Assembly: GCA_009193035.1 (NCBI GenBank)
Contig: SWDT01000011.1
Span: 682,001-746,000, forward strand
Length of the DNA stretch: 64,000 nt
Source of the DNA: Halicephalobus mephisto
Taxonomy: Eukaryota > Nematoda > Chromadorea > Rhabditida > Panagrolaimidae
Direction: 5' to 3'
This document shows positions 35,601 to 50,600 of this stretch, one piece after another. The position numbers and the translations under genes are program-made. The notes beneath the pieces are model-generated. The model saw nothing but the letters and a program-made list of their open reading frames with translations. It was not told where the DNA came from and did no database searches. How positions within the stretch are numbered: the first letter of the stretch is position 1; every line of letters begins with the position of its first letter.

Positions 35601-38600
35601 TAGTTTTTGTATTATTTTGATTTTGAATTAATTTTATGCAAATTTTTAGTGGACAGTTCTACGATGTTACATCCTCAGCACAAATATTCCCTGGGGGTTT
35701 ATCCGACTTCCAGGATAGGTCCGGGACATTCTGAATCTCTTCTGTGCGTCCAGAGCCCAGGCAGAAGCCGATCAGGAAGAAAACAGCTGTGGTCCCTATC
35801 GCCTACGGCGTTCCACCAAAGTTTCGACGATCGAAAAACTGGAATAAATATTTTTTCGAATTCTTGCGGAAACATAAATGAACAGGTCTGTTTTAATTGC
35901 AGGATTTCCTTTCCGAGTCTTGTTTAATTAAAGTTTATAAAAAATCCTAATTTTAATTTTACTTTTTTTTCGAAATTGAACAAAATCGAAACTTAGGGGT
36001 TTTGCATTTTTAAAATAAAATTTCAAATTTTCGGGAAATTCACATTAATATTTTTTAAAAACATGATACTATTGTGAAAAATGAAAATTTTTGTTATAAA
36101 AGTTCGAAAATTGTCTCGACTAGATTTTTCGAAATTTTCCACTCAAGACCAAAAGTTGGGAATTTTCGAGTTTTTTCATCTTAGGATGATTTTAGAAACA
36201 TAAGTTATAGTTTTGTGAAAAAATGAAAATTTTTGTTAAAAAAGTATAAAAATTGTCTCGACTGGATTTTTTGAGATTTTCCACTCAAGACCAAAAGTTG
36301 GGAATTTTCGAGTTTTTTCATCTTAAGATGATTTTAGAAACATAAATTATAGTTTTGTGAAAAATGAAAACTTTTGTTAAAAAAGTATGAAAATTGTCTC
36401 AATTGGATTTTTGAGATTTTCCACTCAAGACCAAAAAGTTGAAAATCTTTAATTTTTATCTTAGGATGATTTTAGAAGCATTTATAAATTACACTATTGT
36501 GAAAAATGAAAATTTTTGTTAAAAAAGTTCGAAAATTGTCTCAATTGGATTTTTGAGATTTTCCACTCGAGACCGATATATTATAAAAATTTACTTTTTT
36601 TAATTTCATAAAATTCTAAAACCATTTATTACATTTTGAAAGCTTTTAGAATTTTATTTTTGATATTTTAGAATTTTTTAAAATGCAACAAAAATAAATC
36701 TTTAAAATTTGATTGAAAATTATTTTATTTTTCCGAAAATTCTATTTTTAATTTTATTGAAAATTAATAAAATTAGTTTTATTAAAATTTGACGAAACTA
36801 CGTTTATTGAAAATTAATAAAATTAATTTCATTTAAAATTGACGAAATTGGATTTTATTAAAAATTAATTTTATTAAAATTTGAAAAAATTTACTTTATT
36901 AAAAATAATTTTATTTAGAATTTTTTAAATTTATGTTATTTAAAAGTTTTTAAAATTTATTTTATTAAAATTGAAAAAAAAAATTTCATTACAATTTTTA
37001 AAAAATAATTTTATTTAGAATTTTTAAAATTTATTTTATTATAATGGAAAAAAAATAATTTTATTTAGAATATTTAAAATTTCAAAAAAAATAATTTTAT
37101 TTAGAATTTTTTAAATTTCAAAAAAAATAATTTTATTTAGAATTTTCTAAATTTATTTTATTAAAATTTCAAAAAAAATAATTTTATTTAGAATATTTAA
37201 AATTTCAAAAAAAATAATTTTATTTAAAATTGACGGAATTTCAGGTGAACAGGACCACCCAAGGCGATCACGGACCCCCCTACAGAAGACGAGCCGCGTT
37301 CTGTTCGGGAGACACGAGTAAAGGCGCCTTCGCCGGAGGTTACGGTAGCGGAAATAACAGCGGAAATTACGGTAAGTTTCCTGAATTTCTTCGATTTTTG
37401 TCATATCACGATTATTACGAAAAACATTTTTTACATTTTTTAACACGTCATTTTTGGTTGAACGGAGAAATTGAAATTTCATTTTTGAGAAAAAAGGAAA
37501 TTTAATTTTTTCTTCCAACTAAATTTCCAATCCGAAAAAATTCATTTTTACATTTCTTAAATAAAAAATCGGTGTTTATTTTTATTAAACAAATAACGGA
37601 GACTTCCTTCGGAGCGGTCTTCGATTGGATGACAATAATCACGAAAAAAACACAGGTGATCCACAATTGCTAGTAATTGAGCGTAATTGGACGTAATTGA
37701 TTATATTTATTTTTCTACATAAGAATTGCAAAAAATGAAGAGTTATTATTTTATGTTTATTTTAACTTTCATATATCCAATGAGTATAATCGAGTAAGCT
37801 CAGTAACGAATAATTATGGAGCACTTGTGTCACTATTTGTTGTTAATTTATATCAATTCATAGGTGATCCACAATTGCTTGTAATTGGGCGTAACTAAGC
37901 GTAATTGTTTATATTTATTTTTCTACATAAGAATTGAAAAAAATGAAGAGTTATTATTTTATGTTTATTTTAACTTTCATATATCCAATGAGTATAATCA
38001 AGTACACAAAATTGCGAGTAATTATGGAGCACTTGTGAACTGTCACCAAATCAACTCACAAATTACTGTAATCCTCATGAAATGCCTGATATTCGCGTCG
38101 AGACGATTTCGTAACAATTTTTTTGATTTTTTATAAAATTAAATAATTCGAAGTTTTTTATTTTAAAATTTTTTTTAATTTTTGAAGTTTCTATGAATTT
38201 TTGAAAATCTTCTACGTGATTTAATTTTTTAAAAGAAATATATTTAAAAATCGAAAATTTAAAAAAAATTTTTAAAAATTTAAAATTTTAAAATTTTTTT
38301 TGTTTTATTAAAATTTTCACCTGATTTTAGAATCCTATAAGGGATTTTTAAAGGTTTAAAAACCTTTGTTGGCTTCTGAAACCTCTCAGGAAATTTTAAT
38401 CCTTCTAACAGTTTTATTAAAAATCGGAATTTTTAGAAAATGGTCTCGAGAAGAATTTTTAAAATTTAATTTTGGGAATTTTTATGAATTTTTGAAAGTT
38501 TTCAAGATCTTCTACATGGTTTATTTTTTTATAAAAATAATTTAAAATTGAAATTTTCAATTTTCGATTTTTGATAATTCTGAAATTTTCGATTTTTTTT

Positions 38601-41600
38601 GAATTTTAAAAAATTTTGAAATTTTCGATTTTTTTGAATTTTAGTATTTGAAAAATAAAAAATTTTTTTGAACATATATTTCGAAAATTTTAGATGTTAA
38701 AAAATCCCAAAAATGTTCACTGAATTCCGGAAGATTCTAAAAGGTCTGAAATTCTATTCTGAAAAATGAATTTTTTCTGTTGTAATTCTGTCATGTCATT
38801 TTTTGTTTCTTCTTGGATGAACATCCATTGTTTTTGTTTTTTGGACCTTGTTGATATTAGGTGTTTTTTTAAAATCATTAATTTTTTATTTTTAAAAATA
38901 ATAAATTTTCGAAATTATAAATTTTTTTATTTTCAAAAATTATTGATTTTTTTAAAATTATTAATTTTTCTTATTTTCAAAAATTGTCGATTTTTAAAAT
39001 CATTAATTTTTTATTTTTAAAAATAATCAATTTTCGAAATTACAAATTTTTTTATTTTAAAAAATAATCAATTTTCGAAATTACAAATTTTTTTATTTTA
39101 AAAAATAATCAATTTTTAAAAATTATTAATTTTTTTATTTTTAAAAATAATAAATTTTCAAAATAATCAATTTTAAAAATCATTAATTTTCGAAATTATA
39201 AATTTTTTATTTTTAAAAATCATTAATTTTCGAAATTATAAATGTTTGAATTTTTAAAAATCATTAATTTTCCGAGTTTTTCAGTATTTTTTGAATCATT
39301 AATTTTTTCGAATTTTGTAAAACTAATTTTTTAATTTTAAAAAAGTTAATCTTTGTTCAAGATGTCGATAAACGCCCCTGAGGCACAGCGTGATTCCTTT
39401 TTGTGACCAATTTAGCACATTCCTGGAAGATTTTTGGACTTTAAGTGATGTTTTGGAAAATCCCATTAAATCTGGTTATCCAAATTAGATTCGTTTTTTT
39501 ATTTTCAAAAACAAAGTTCAAATTTCTTATAAAAAATTAATGTTTATTCAAAATTTAAACAAAATTAACAAAATTAAATTTTTTTTGAAATTTATATTTG
39601 GAAATTTTTTGGAATTTTTATAAAATAATAAAAATAAATAAATTTTTAAGTTTTTGTAAAATAATAAAAATATTTTAATTTTCAGATTTTTATAAAATAA
39701 TAAAAAAATGTAAATTTTCAGATTTTTGTAAAATAATAAAAATATTTAAATTTTCAGATTTTTGTAAAATAATAAAATAAATGTAAATTTTCGGATTTTT
39801 GTAAAATAATAAAAATATTTAAATTTTTGGATTTTTATAAAATAATAAAAATATTTAAATTTCTGTAAAATAATAAAAATATTTCAATTTTTTTGAAGAA
39901 AATTGAAAAATTCTAAATATACATCACTTTTTTACTATTTTACTTGAATATAAAATTATAAATTTCTGTTTTGAATTTTTAAATTTGTCCTTTTTTGTAG
40001 CTTTCGTCACTTCAGAAGACGTCTTAAGGTCGAATTTCCACACTGATAATGTTTCATTTTTGATAGTTTCTTGTTTCTTTCACATTGCCTGAGGCCTATT
40101 ATTCATTAATTAAAAGCATTAATCTTTGGTTTTTTAGCCAAATCTGTAAAAAAAAATTTTTCGTTCGAAAGTCATTTAATAATTTTTATATTTTCTTTGT
40201 TTATAATTTTATTCAAAAATTTTTTAAAAAATTTAAAATAAAAAAAAATATTTTTAATTTTCCGTTCGAAAGTCATTTAATAATTTTAATTTTATTCAAA
40301 AATTTGAAAATATAAAATTTTAAAAAAAATTTTAAAAAATGATTTTTTAAAATTTTCCACTCGAAAGTCACTTAATAATTTTGATTTTTTCTTTATTTAT
40401 AATTTTATTTAAAAATATAAAATTTCGAAATAATTTTAAAATTAAAAAAAATAATTTTTAGAAATTTTAATAAAAAAATAAAAATTTTTTAAATGGGTCT
40501 TGAACGAAAAAAATTAAAAATTTTTTGAGATTATTCGAAATTAATTTTTTAATGACCTTTGAATTTGAATTTTTAAACTTTCGTTTTTTAAAATTTATTG
40601 CGTGAAAGATTTTTGTATTTTTGAAAAATTAAAGATCAGAGTTCAAGGTTGAAATTTGGACTTTTCGCTTTGAGACACGAAAATCATATTTTTATTTAAA
40701 TATTGATGTATGAAGTTAAGCAACTTAGGTAAGACGGATTTTCAAAATCAGAAAAACCAGAAAAATTTGTAAATTATGTTTTATCGCAAAAAATCTAAAT
40801 TTCGAAAGTTGTGTTCTACAACGAAAAATCCAAACTTTAAAGAAACATTTCTCATCACGAAAAATTTAAGTTAAAAAAAAGTTATATTTTTGCACGAAAA
40901 ATCTCAATTCTAAAGAAATATTTCCCACCACGAAAAATTTAAATTTTAAAAAAGTTATTTTTTAACGCGAAAAATCCAAACTTTAAAGAAACATTTCTCA
41001 TCACGAAAAATTTAAGTTAAAAAAAACCATGTCTGTACACGAAAAATTTAAATTTAAAAAAGTTATTTCTTAACGCGAAAAATCCAAACTTTAAAGAAAT
41101 ATTTCTCGCCACGGAAAATTTAATTTTCGAAAAAATATCTCTCACCATGAAAAATTTAAATAAAAAAAAGTTATTTCTTAACGCGAAGAATTTAATTTTC
41201 GATTTCGAACTTTGGTAAACTTGAGGATTGGATAATTTTGATGTTCGATTTAGTGCTTCAAAATGAGCTCTAAAGGAGTTCCAAACATGTTAGAAATAAT
41301 GCCGCCGGAATATGGACATAGAAGTCGAAGGAACAGTGAGTAAACTTTAACGAACAAAACCACAATTAGACGGTAGATGTAAAAAGTGAAATTTACTTTT
41401 TTGGAACTTGGTTTTTTTGAAATTTTTATTTACATCATATTGTGACTTTTTTACTTTAGAAATAACTTTTTAGGTGGATCGGGGTACTCCCCTAGTAGCT
41501 CCACCAGACCCCCGGCCCTTGGGGGAAGGTCCCCTCAGAACTCCTTCGACTCCAATGGGGATGTCGGCCAGATTTCACTCAACTTCATGCGGGTCAACGG

Positions 41601-44600
41601 AGCCTACGCCCCTTTCAGAACCTTGCTGAATAAGGATCAGACCCGACCGATGCCCCAGGGCAAGGACTTAAATGTCGCCTGCAACCCTGTCGGAACTGGT
41701 CCCACCACGACTGCTGTTCCATCAAATGGGATTTCTCGTGTTGGAAGTTGTCATACTCCTTTCAATTCGGATCCTGCGACGAAAAGAAAAGGAAGTTGGA
41801 CTCAACCGTATCCCGGACGGAAAACAAGCGATCCTATCCGGATATCCATCGATGCAGGTTCGTTTTATTTTCTTAAACTTAAATATCTTCTTCATCGTGA
41901 TGTTTTCCCGCATTGTCCAGAGTCCGCTCTTAGTATTGTCGTGTCTATCCAGAGGACTAAACACGATAACAAAGAGCAACAATATTATGGTATAATAGTG
42001 ACCCAGGGAACCCTGTCTGACGTGATGTGTTCAGTTTTATACTCTTCAACGGGGAGAGAGAACTGCTCAGACTCGGGTGTTCTGGATATCCCTAATTGTA
42101 AAAACCACACATCCACAACAAATGCGATATCACACAAGACAAGGAAATTAGACAAACCAGCCATTTTCGACAACAAATATCTATTTAATAGGAGTTCTTT
42201 TGCCAGTGATAAACTTGTCGGAAGAGATCCAGCATCAGAGCTTATCCGATTTCAAACTTATTTGCGGGACTTTCTTTAATTTTCCGCAGTCAACAAAGAA
42301 GCCTCGAGAGTCCCCAACTAGGAATCGAACCCGGGTTTCGTGACTTTGCAGTCACGCGTACTAACCGTTGCACCACCGAAAATCAACTCTCCGGAAATTA
42401 AAATAAGTACAAAAAATTGTATAACAAATTGGAAAATAAATGCCGTCAAAAAAACCTTTGTTTTATTCATAGCTTCCAGAAGAGAAACTCCATTCTTGTT
42501 TTTTCTAGTTTATCCGCATGGATGAGATTAACATGAGACTAGTGCTTCACGAATGGGACCGCCCTTTTCATTAATAATTTCATCAGAATCCGAGGGTCAG
42601 AGACGTCCAACGTTTAAGTCAAAATTGATTTTTTAAATTTAGAAAGATATGCCAATCCCGGATTATTTTGAGTAACTTTGTGGAAAAATTTTTTCCGTTC
42701 GAGAGTCGTTTAGTTAATTTTTGGTTTTTTTAAACAAATTTTTTTGTAAATTTTTATATTTTTAGAATCTTTAAAAATCCATTTTTAATTTTATGCAAAT
42801 TTTAATATTAAAAAAAACAAAAAAGAACGCCATTTTGAGGAAAATAAAGAAAAATAAAAATTGTTAAATGATTCTCGAACGAAAAATTTATTTTCTGCAC
42901 GTTTCGCCAGAAATAAAGAAAGTTCCGTATTATTGAAATTAAAACTCAGAATTCGAGGTCGAAATTTGGACTTTTCGTGGCAAGACGTAATTTTTTTTAA
43001 TTTAAATATTTCATTTTAAGATACAGTTTTCGGAAATTAATTTTCGTTATGGAACGTGATTTCTGAAAATTGAAACTTTCGCGTTAAGACATGACTTTTC
43101 GCGGTAAGACGTGGTATTTTAAATTTAAATATTTCGTTTTAAGACAGTTTTCGGAAATTAATTTTCGTTATGGAACGTGATTTCTGAATATTGAAACTTT
43201 CGTGTTAAGACATGACTTTTCGAAATTTTAATTTTTCGTGGTAAGACACTTTTCAAAATCAGACTTTTCTTGGTAAGATAGCTTATAGGTCATGTTTTGA
43301 TTCGAAAATTTTCAAAAAATCAAGTTTTGTCAATTTGGATAAGATTTTTGAAATAAAAACAATGTTTGTTGTCTTAGCACGGAAATTTGAAATTTTGATT
43401 GCCAACTTGGATTGTTAACTTTAATGAAGCAAAGCACATTGTTCCATATCAGCAAAATCGAAACTCAGAATTCGAGGTCGAAATTTGGATTTTTCGTGTT
43501 AAAAAACATCTGTGAATTTTTCTATTTCAAAAAGTTATTTAAATAATTGAAACTTGGCTAGATTTTTCTGATTCAAACATGACTCATAAGTCGCGTTTTA
43601 ACACGAAAACTTCAAATTCCGACTTTGAACCTTAACTGTTAACTTTGATAAGACAAAGTTTAGATTTTCTGTGTTAAAACATGATTGAAAATTCAAATCT
43701 AGATCAAGAAATGTTAGATGAGATAAAGCGTAACTTTTTGAAATAGAAAAAATTCATTTTTCTCGACACGAAAACTTCAAATTCCAACTTCTAACCCTGA
43801 ATTCCAACTTTGATAATACGAAACACAGGCCGACGTTTCTGTTTGAAATTCTCATTAGAAATTAGCTGTGTTTATCTACGGAAACGATCGAGTTACTTTT
43901 TCTTTTTCTGGAGAGTTGAGCTTCTGTTTGTTTCAATTCTCTCTTTTTCTATAATAATTTGGGTAAATGCCTCTGGCTGTCACGTGTCTGACGGCCATCT
44001 ACTTTCGCGCAGAGATGGAAAATTTTGAAGATTAGCTTTGGCAAAAATTATTTCTTTTAAAAAAACAAATTTTATCTTAGTGAGTACCTTTATTTTTTAC
44101 GAATTACGGTTCGTTAATTTCTGTCGTCTTGGTAACGATATTCCTCAATTTACATTCTTCTGGGATTGTCCCCTGAGGGCATGGATTCGTTTTACACAAA
44201 TGGCCTGTTTGCCAGTTTGATTTTCACCTGTTTTCTTTCATCGGTTCCTAAAACTGAAATTTCAAAAATTTCGAAATTTAATAATTCTAAAATTTTCTAA
44301 ATTTTTTTTTATTTTTAGAATTTTAGAAAAACATCAGAATTTTGGAATTATAAACCTTTTTTAATATTTTCTAAAGGGATTTTTAAATATAAAATTTTAA
44401 TTTTCGAAAATTTCGAAATTTAATAATTCTAAATTTTTTTTTATTTTTAGAATTTTAGAATAACATCAGAATTTTGGAATTCTGAAGATTTAAGAAAATT
44501 TTTAATATTTTCTAAGAGATTTTTTAAATATAAAATTTCAATTTTCGAAAATTTCAAAATTTAATAATTCTAAAATTTTTTAAATTTTTTGGAATTTTAG

Positions 44601-47600
44601 AATAACATCAAAATGTTGGAATTATAAAAATTTTTTAATACTTTCTAAGGGATTTTTTAAATATAAAATTCCAATTTTTGAAAACTTCGAAATTTAATAA
44701 TTCTAAAATTTTCTAAATTTTTTTAATTTTTAGAATAACATCAGAATTTTGGAATTCTGAAGATTTAAGAAAATTTTTAATATTTTCTAAAGGGTTCTTT
44801 AAATATAAAATTTAATTTTTGAAAACTTTGAAATTTAACGATTTTGAAATTTCCAAAACTTTAAAATGACATCAGAATTGTGGAATTATAAAAATTTTTA
44901 GAATCTTCTCGAATTTCATGTTGGAATAATTCCGTCACAAATTCTACTTTTTAAATTTTCAATATAAAACTAAAATTTTATAATTTTATAAAATCTCTGA
45001 AAATTAAAAATTTTTTAAAATTTCTCAGGATTTATATCCGAAATCAGAAATTCCAAAAAATTAGTTTTTATATATTTTTGTCACAAATTTTATTTTTTTA
45101 ATTTTCAATGAAAAACTAAAATTTTTGAATTTTTTAAAAAATTTAAAATTTATTAATTTTGAAAAATCTTGTAGAATTTTAGAAATTTTTAAAATCTTCT
45201 ATATCCGAAATTGGAAATTCCGAAAAATTAGTTTTTATATATTTTTGTCGCAAATTTTATTTTTTATTCAAAAATACAAATTTAAATTTTTTTAATTTTG
45301 AATTTTGTTTTAAATTCTAAAATATTTAAAAAAATACAGAATACTGTAAAAATTCGAAAATTTCTAAACTTTAGAATTTTTAAAATTAATTCAAGTTCGA
45401 AATTCTGGAAATTCATGTTGGTAAAATTCCGTCACAAATTCCATTTTTTATTCATATATATAAAATTGGAATTTTTGGATCACTCTGGAATAATTTAAAA
45501 TTTAGTCCAATGTTCCAAATTTGTCTGAAATACTGTAGAAGTTTCTGAAGATTTTCAAAATCCAAAAAAGTTTTTTATTTTTAAATTTTTTAAAATTTTT
45601 AAAAATTTGATAATTTCGAAATTTTCTAAAATTTAATAATTCTAAAATTTTTTAAAATTTGATAATTTTGAAGTTTTTTAAAATTTAATAATTTTGAAAT
45701 TTAAAAAAATTTAATAATTTAAAAATTTTTTAAAATTTAATAATTTTGAAGTTTTTTAAAATTTAATAATTTTGGAATTTAAAAAAATTTAATAATTTAA
45801 AAATTTTTTAAAATTTAATAATTTTGAAGTTTTTTAAAATTTAATAATTTTGGAATTTAAAAAAATTTTTTTTTTGAAATTGGTTTCGAGAAAATTTCGC
45901 AACGACTTTCACATTTTTATTTTTAATATGTTAATATTGAATCTTTGAGAACTTTCTAGAATGTTTTGGAATTTAATACAAGGTTCTGGGATCTTCTAAA
46001 GTCCAACACGAACTTCCAGAACATCTGAAATTTCTAATTTCGGAAATTCGTGTTGGAAAAATTCCGAAACAATTTTTGTTCAATTTTTTATTTTTATATC
46101 AAGTTACAATTTTGCGGAAAGTTTCCAGAATTTCCAGAAATCTGAAGAACGTTTTTAAAATTTAAAATTTTTAAAAATTTTTTGAATTTTTTAAAATTTT
46201 TCGAATTTTTTTAAATTTTTCGAATTTTTTTAAATTTTAAATTTTTTGAATTTTTTATGATCTTCGAGGATTTAAAGAATTTTTTAGAATATTGTGAGAT
46301 TTTAAAAATCTTCTAAAATTTATGGAAAATTTAAATAATTTGTAATTTTAAAAATTTCTCCCAGATTTTAAAAAAGTAACAAAAGATTCGAAATTTTCCA
46401 CTAACTTTGTGGATTTCTAGAATCTTCCAGAATTTTAAAATCAATACTTAATGTTTAAATTTAAACTCTGAAATTTAAAATTATATAATTCAAAAGATTT
46501 TTAAATTAATATTTAAATTAAAATCCTGAAATTTTAAGAACTTTAAAATTAATTTTTAACGTTTAAATTTAAACTCTGAAATTTAAAAGATTTTTAAATT
46601 AATTTTTAATATTTAAATTAAAATCCTGAAATTTTAAGGACTTTAAAATTAATACTTAATATTTAAATTTAAACTCTGAAATTTAAAAGATTTTTAAATT
46701 AATTTTTAATATTTAAATTAGAATTCTGTAATTTAAAAAATTTTAAAATTAATATTTAAATTAAAATCCTGAAATTTTAAGGACTTTAAAATTAATACTT
46801 AATATTTAAATCTTGAAATCTTGAAATTCGCGTCGAGAGAATTTTAACTTTTTCGACTTTAAAAATGCTGATTGGTAGATGCGGAGGTCAAGTGGGGACG
46901 CCCCGGGGCAGCAGAGGCCGTCGGACTTCGACTTCGGGTTTGGGTGTCAACGTCCTGAGGGGTCCGTCTCTCCTCAACCCGCTCACAGACATCACACGAT
47001 ATCCGCCGGATGTGGTCCTTCTAAGAAGACTCTTCAAGCGGCTCTTCAGGAAAAAGAACTTCTTTCTTCTTTGAGGGCTTTTGGAAATAAGGAACTTTCA
47101 CTTCCTACTGTAAATCCTCAAGTAGAATCTCCCGTCCAACAACCCCAGATTTTGACGTCACAGCAGTCCGTCACTTTCCAAACGAGACGTCCCACGGCCA
47201 CGGGCACTTTCTCGATCAGGAAACAGGACTCCATCGCGGAGGAACCCTCGCCTGGGGTGTACGAGTTCGAGCACCAGTTCGAGTGGTCCAGATCCCCCTC
47301 CCCCGTCAGAGGCCTCGGATTCGACTCCCCTGATTCTAGAAAACGATCCTTATCTCCAGCAACAATGTCGAATTCACTTTACACAAATGTCTTCACCAGA
47401 AGGAAGCAATTTCAAAGAGAAGTCAGTGCTGCTCATTCTGACGTCACTGATACCGTATCCAGGAAACAGTATCATGATGCGGCTACGTCACCTATACCCC
47501 CGGCGTTATCATGTGAAAACAATCTTCAAATAAAATTCGATATTAGTTCTGGAAGTTCTTTGGCAAAATCTACAAGTTCTTCGATTTGCAGAAATTTTTC

Positions 47601-50600
47601 GATCAAGAAAAAAAAAACAAGTTTGGCTTACACAAATGGCGGAAGTCTCGCAGCGAATGGATTTGTGCCGATGATAACAACATTAGAATCGAAAAAAAAT
47701 GGAAATACTTACTTGATGCCGAGAGAAGATCCTTCGAAATGGCAATTGTCAATTACGAAACAACGGTCCTGCAGCGAATCTGCCTTCCAACCGACTGCGT
47801 TGTTGGAAACGGTCCCGAACGGATTACAAATTCGAAGATGTTCCGCAATCGCGCTTAATCCTGCTAAGGAAGAAGCTCTTTTAAGACGGATTTTAGGCCC
47901 CAACGGACTCAGCTGGATCCCCGACCCTTACGAAATTAAAGAAAAAAATAAAAAAAGTCGAAAAATTTATTTTAAATTTATTTATTTAATTAATTTTAGG
48001 AGATCAACAATCAAAAAAATCTTTATCTCTTGTCTTGAGTGAAGATCTCGAAAACGGAAAAAAGGAAGACGATCCAAAAACTCCCTTAATGAAAGAGGAA
48101 AAAGGAGGACGTCTGATCCAGAGACAGCACTTGTTCATCGCCAGACGGGTCATCTCTGATTATGCTCTCTTCTTCGCCCTCCTCGGCATCGGTTCGTTTT
48201 TTTATTTTAATTATTAAAATTGAAATTTTATAAAACTATAACTTTAAAAAATTACGAAATATTAAAAAATCTCAAAAATTATGAAATATTAAAAAATTTC
48301 AGAAAAATTAGAACTTTAGAATTTTATAGAAACTTATGAAATCTTGAATTTTATAAAAAATATAATTTTAAAAAATCTCGAAAATTTTATAAAAATATAA
48401 TTTTAAAAAATCTCCAAAATTTTATAAAAAATATAATTTTCGAGAATCTTCCAAAATCTAAAATCTCAGAAAATTTCGAAAATTTTTGAAATTCGTCTCC
48501 GAATAGTTCTGCAATAATATTTAATTTTTTAATAATAATATTTCAGTAATAATGATAATAGAAAACGAACTAAGTGCCAATCACGTATATTCTAAAAATT
48601 CCTTGACGAGTATTATCCTCAGAGTGATCATCATGCTGACAACGACGGCCTTACTCGCTGCTGTTGTTAAATTCCACGTCCACGAAGTCCAGGTTGGTTT
48701 ATATATGAAAATAAGTACACGAACACAGATATATAAAAATGAACACAAATGTGTAAAAATGAACACAAATATGTAAAAAATATTTATATACATATGTGTG
48801 TGTGTTTTTGTGTTTATTTTTATATATTGATATATGAATAAGTAGTGATTTTAACTATTTAGCTCTTCATGAACGCGAATAGTGCCGAAGATTGGAGGAT
48901 AGCGTTGACTTTCCGTCGGGTCTTCCAAGTGGCCTTTGAACTCGCGATTTGCTCGATTTGTCCGCTTCCGTTCGATTTGTCTTTTTCCTGGACGACTGTT
49001 CATGCTGATGGGATAACTGTGACGACGACTAACGTTCCTCTAGACGTGATGTTGTCGATTCCTATGTTTTTCAGGCTTTACTGGCTGTGCAGAGTGATGT
49101 TGCTTCATTCTCGGTTGTTCACTGACGCTAGTTCGAGATCGATTGCTGGATTGAACAGAGTTACTTTCAATGCTAGATTTATCCTCAAAACATTGATGAC
49201 ACTATGTCCAGGGACGATGTTGATGGTCTTCACTGCTTCGCTCTGGGTGATGGCGGCTTGGATTCTGAGACTTTGCGAAAGACATCACGTGGGAGAACCC
49301 GTCAACCACCACGCCTTGAAGCATCAGAACTACCTCAATTCTCTCTGGATGATCGCTATTACATTTCTCAGTGTCGGTTACGGTGACATTGTTCCGATTA
49401 CTTACTGTGGAAGAGGAGTAGCCGTCGTCACGGGCATCCTGGGGACCTGCACGTCTTCCATGGTCGTCGCCGTCATCGCGAGGAAACTCGAGCTGACAAG
49501 AGCCGAGAAACACGGTGAGTATTTGTTCCAAACAGCAAACGGAAAAAAGGAATAAATGGTCCGGAGTATACAGTGAATTAACGGTTTTTGGATATCTTCG
49601 TCAGTGATCTAGATGTCCGTTTTCGTCATTTTTTACTTTTCAAAAATAGAATGAATGATCCGAATTTTATATAAAATCAATGAATAATCTTCTGGAAATT
49701 TTTTGAATTTTCGAAGTTTCCAGAATCCTCCAAAATTGAATAGAAATTAAAAATTTTTTAGAATTGGGAAATTCTGAAATTTTTTAAAATCCTAAAATCT
49801 TTCGGAATTTTACAAAATTCAATAGAAACTTCCAAGGTGTTTTAGAATTTTCTAAAATTCGAAAATCTTAAAATTTACTTAATTTTTCGAAATTTTCTAA
49901 AATCTTAAAAATTTATTTGAAATTTTCTAAAATCCTAAAATCTTAAAATTTATTTGAAATTTTCTAAAATTTGAAAATCTTTTAAAATTTATTTGAAATT
50001 TTCTAAAATTCGAAAATCTTAAAATTTATTTAATTTTTCGAAATTTTCTACAATCTTTCAGAATCGAAGGATTCTGGAGATTCCTTTCGAAACAACTTTA
50101 AAAATGTCTATTTTTAATTTTTATGTTTTTATGGAATATTTGACTTTGTGCAACTGAAACGAATCTTCATTATTTTTCCTCTAATTTAATTAATAAAAAT
50201 AATTTTTAGTCCATAATTTCATGATGGACACGACTTTGACGAAACAGCTGAAACACAGCGCGGCAAATGTCCTGAGGGAAACTTGGTTGATTTACAAATA
50301 CAGAAGACTTGTGAACAAAATCGATCCGGGAAAAATCAGACATCATCAGAGAAAATTCCTCATGGCCATTTATGCGTATGTTTTTCAATTTTATTTTTAT
50401 TAAAATTTTAGAATTTTTCGAAATTTTTAAACTTTTTCAGAATCTTGTGAAAATTCTCAGAAATTTCTAAAATTAAGTAGAAATTTCCAAAATTTGATAG
50501 AAATTTAAAATTCTCAAAAATCTCCAAATTTGATAGAAATTTAAAATTCTCAGAAATTTCCAAAATTTTAAAAAAATTTAAAATTTTTAGAAATTTTTCA

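Noticed and set aside
41858..42279. Open frame continuing past the SK channel exon ending at 41857
   Set aside because: The frame runs on by chance into the intronic insertion. A GTTCGT donor ends the exon and the following codons do not resemble the channel N-terminus; the sequence fits a repeat insertion better.
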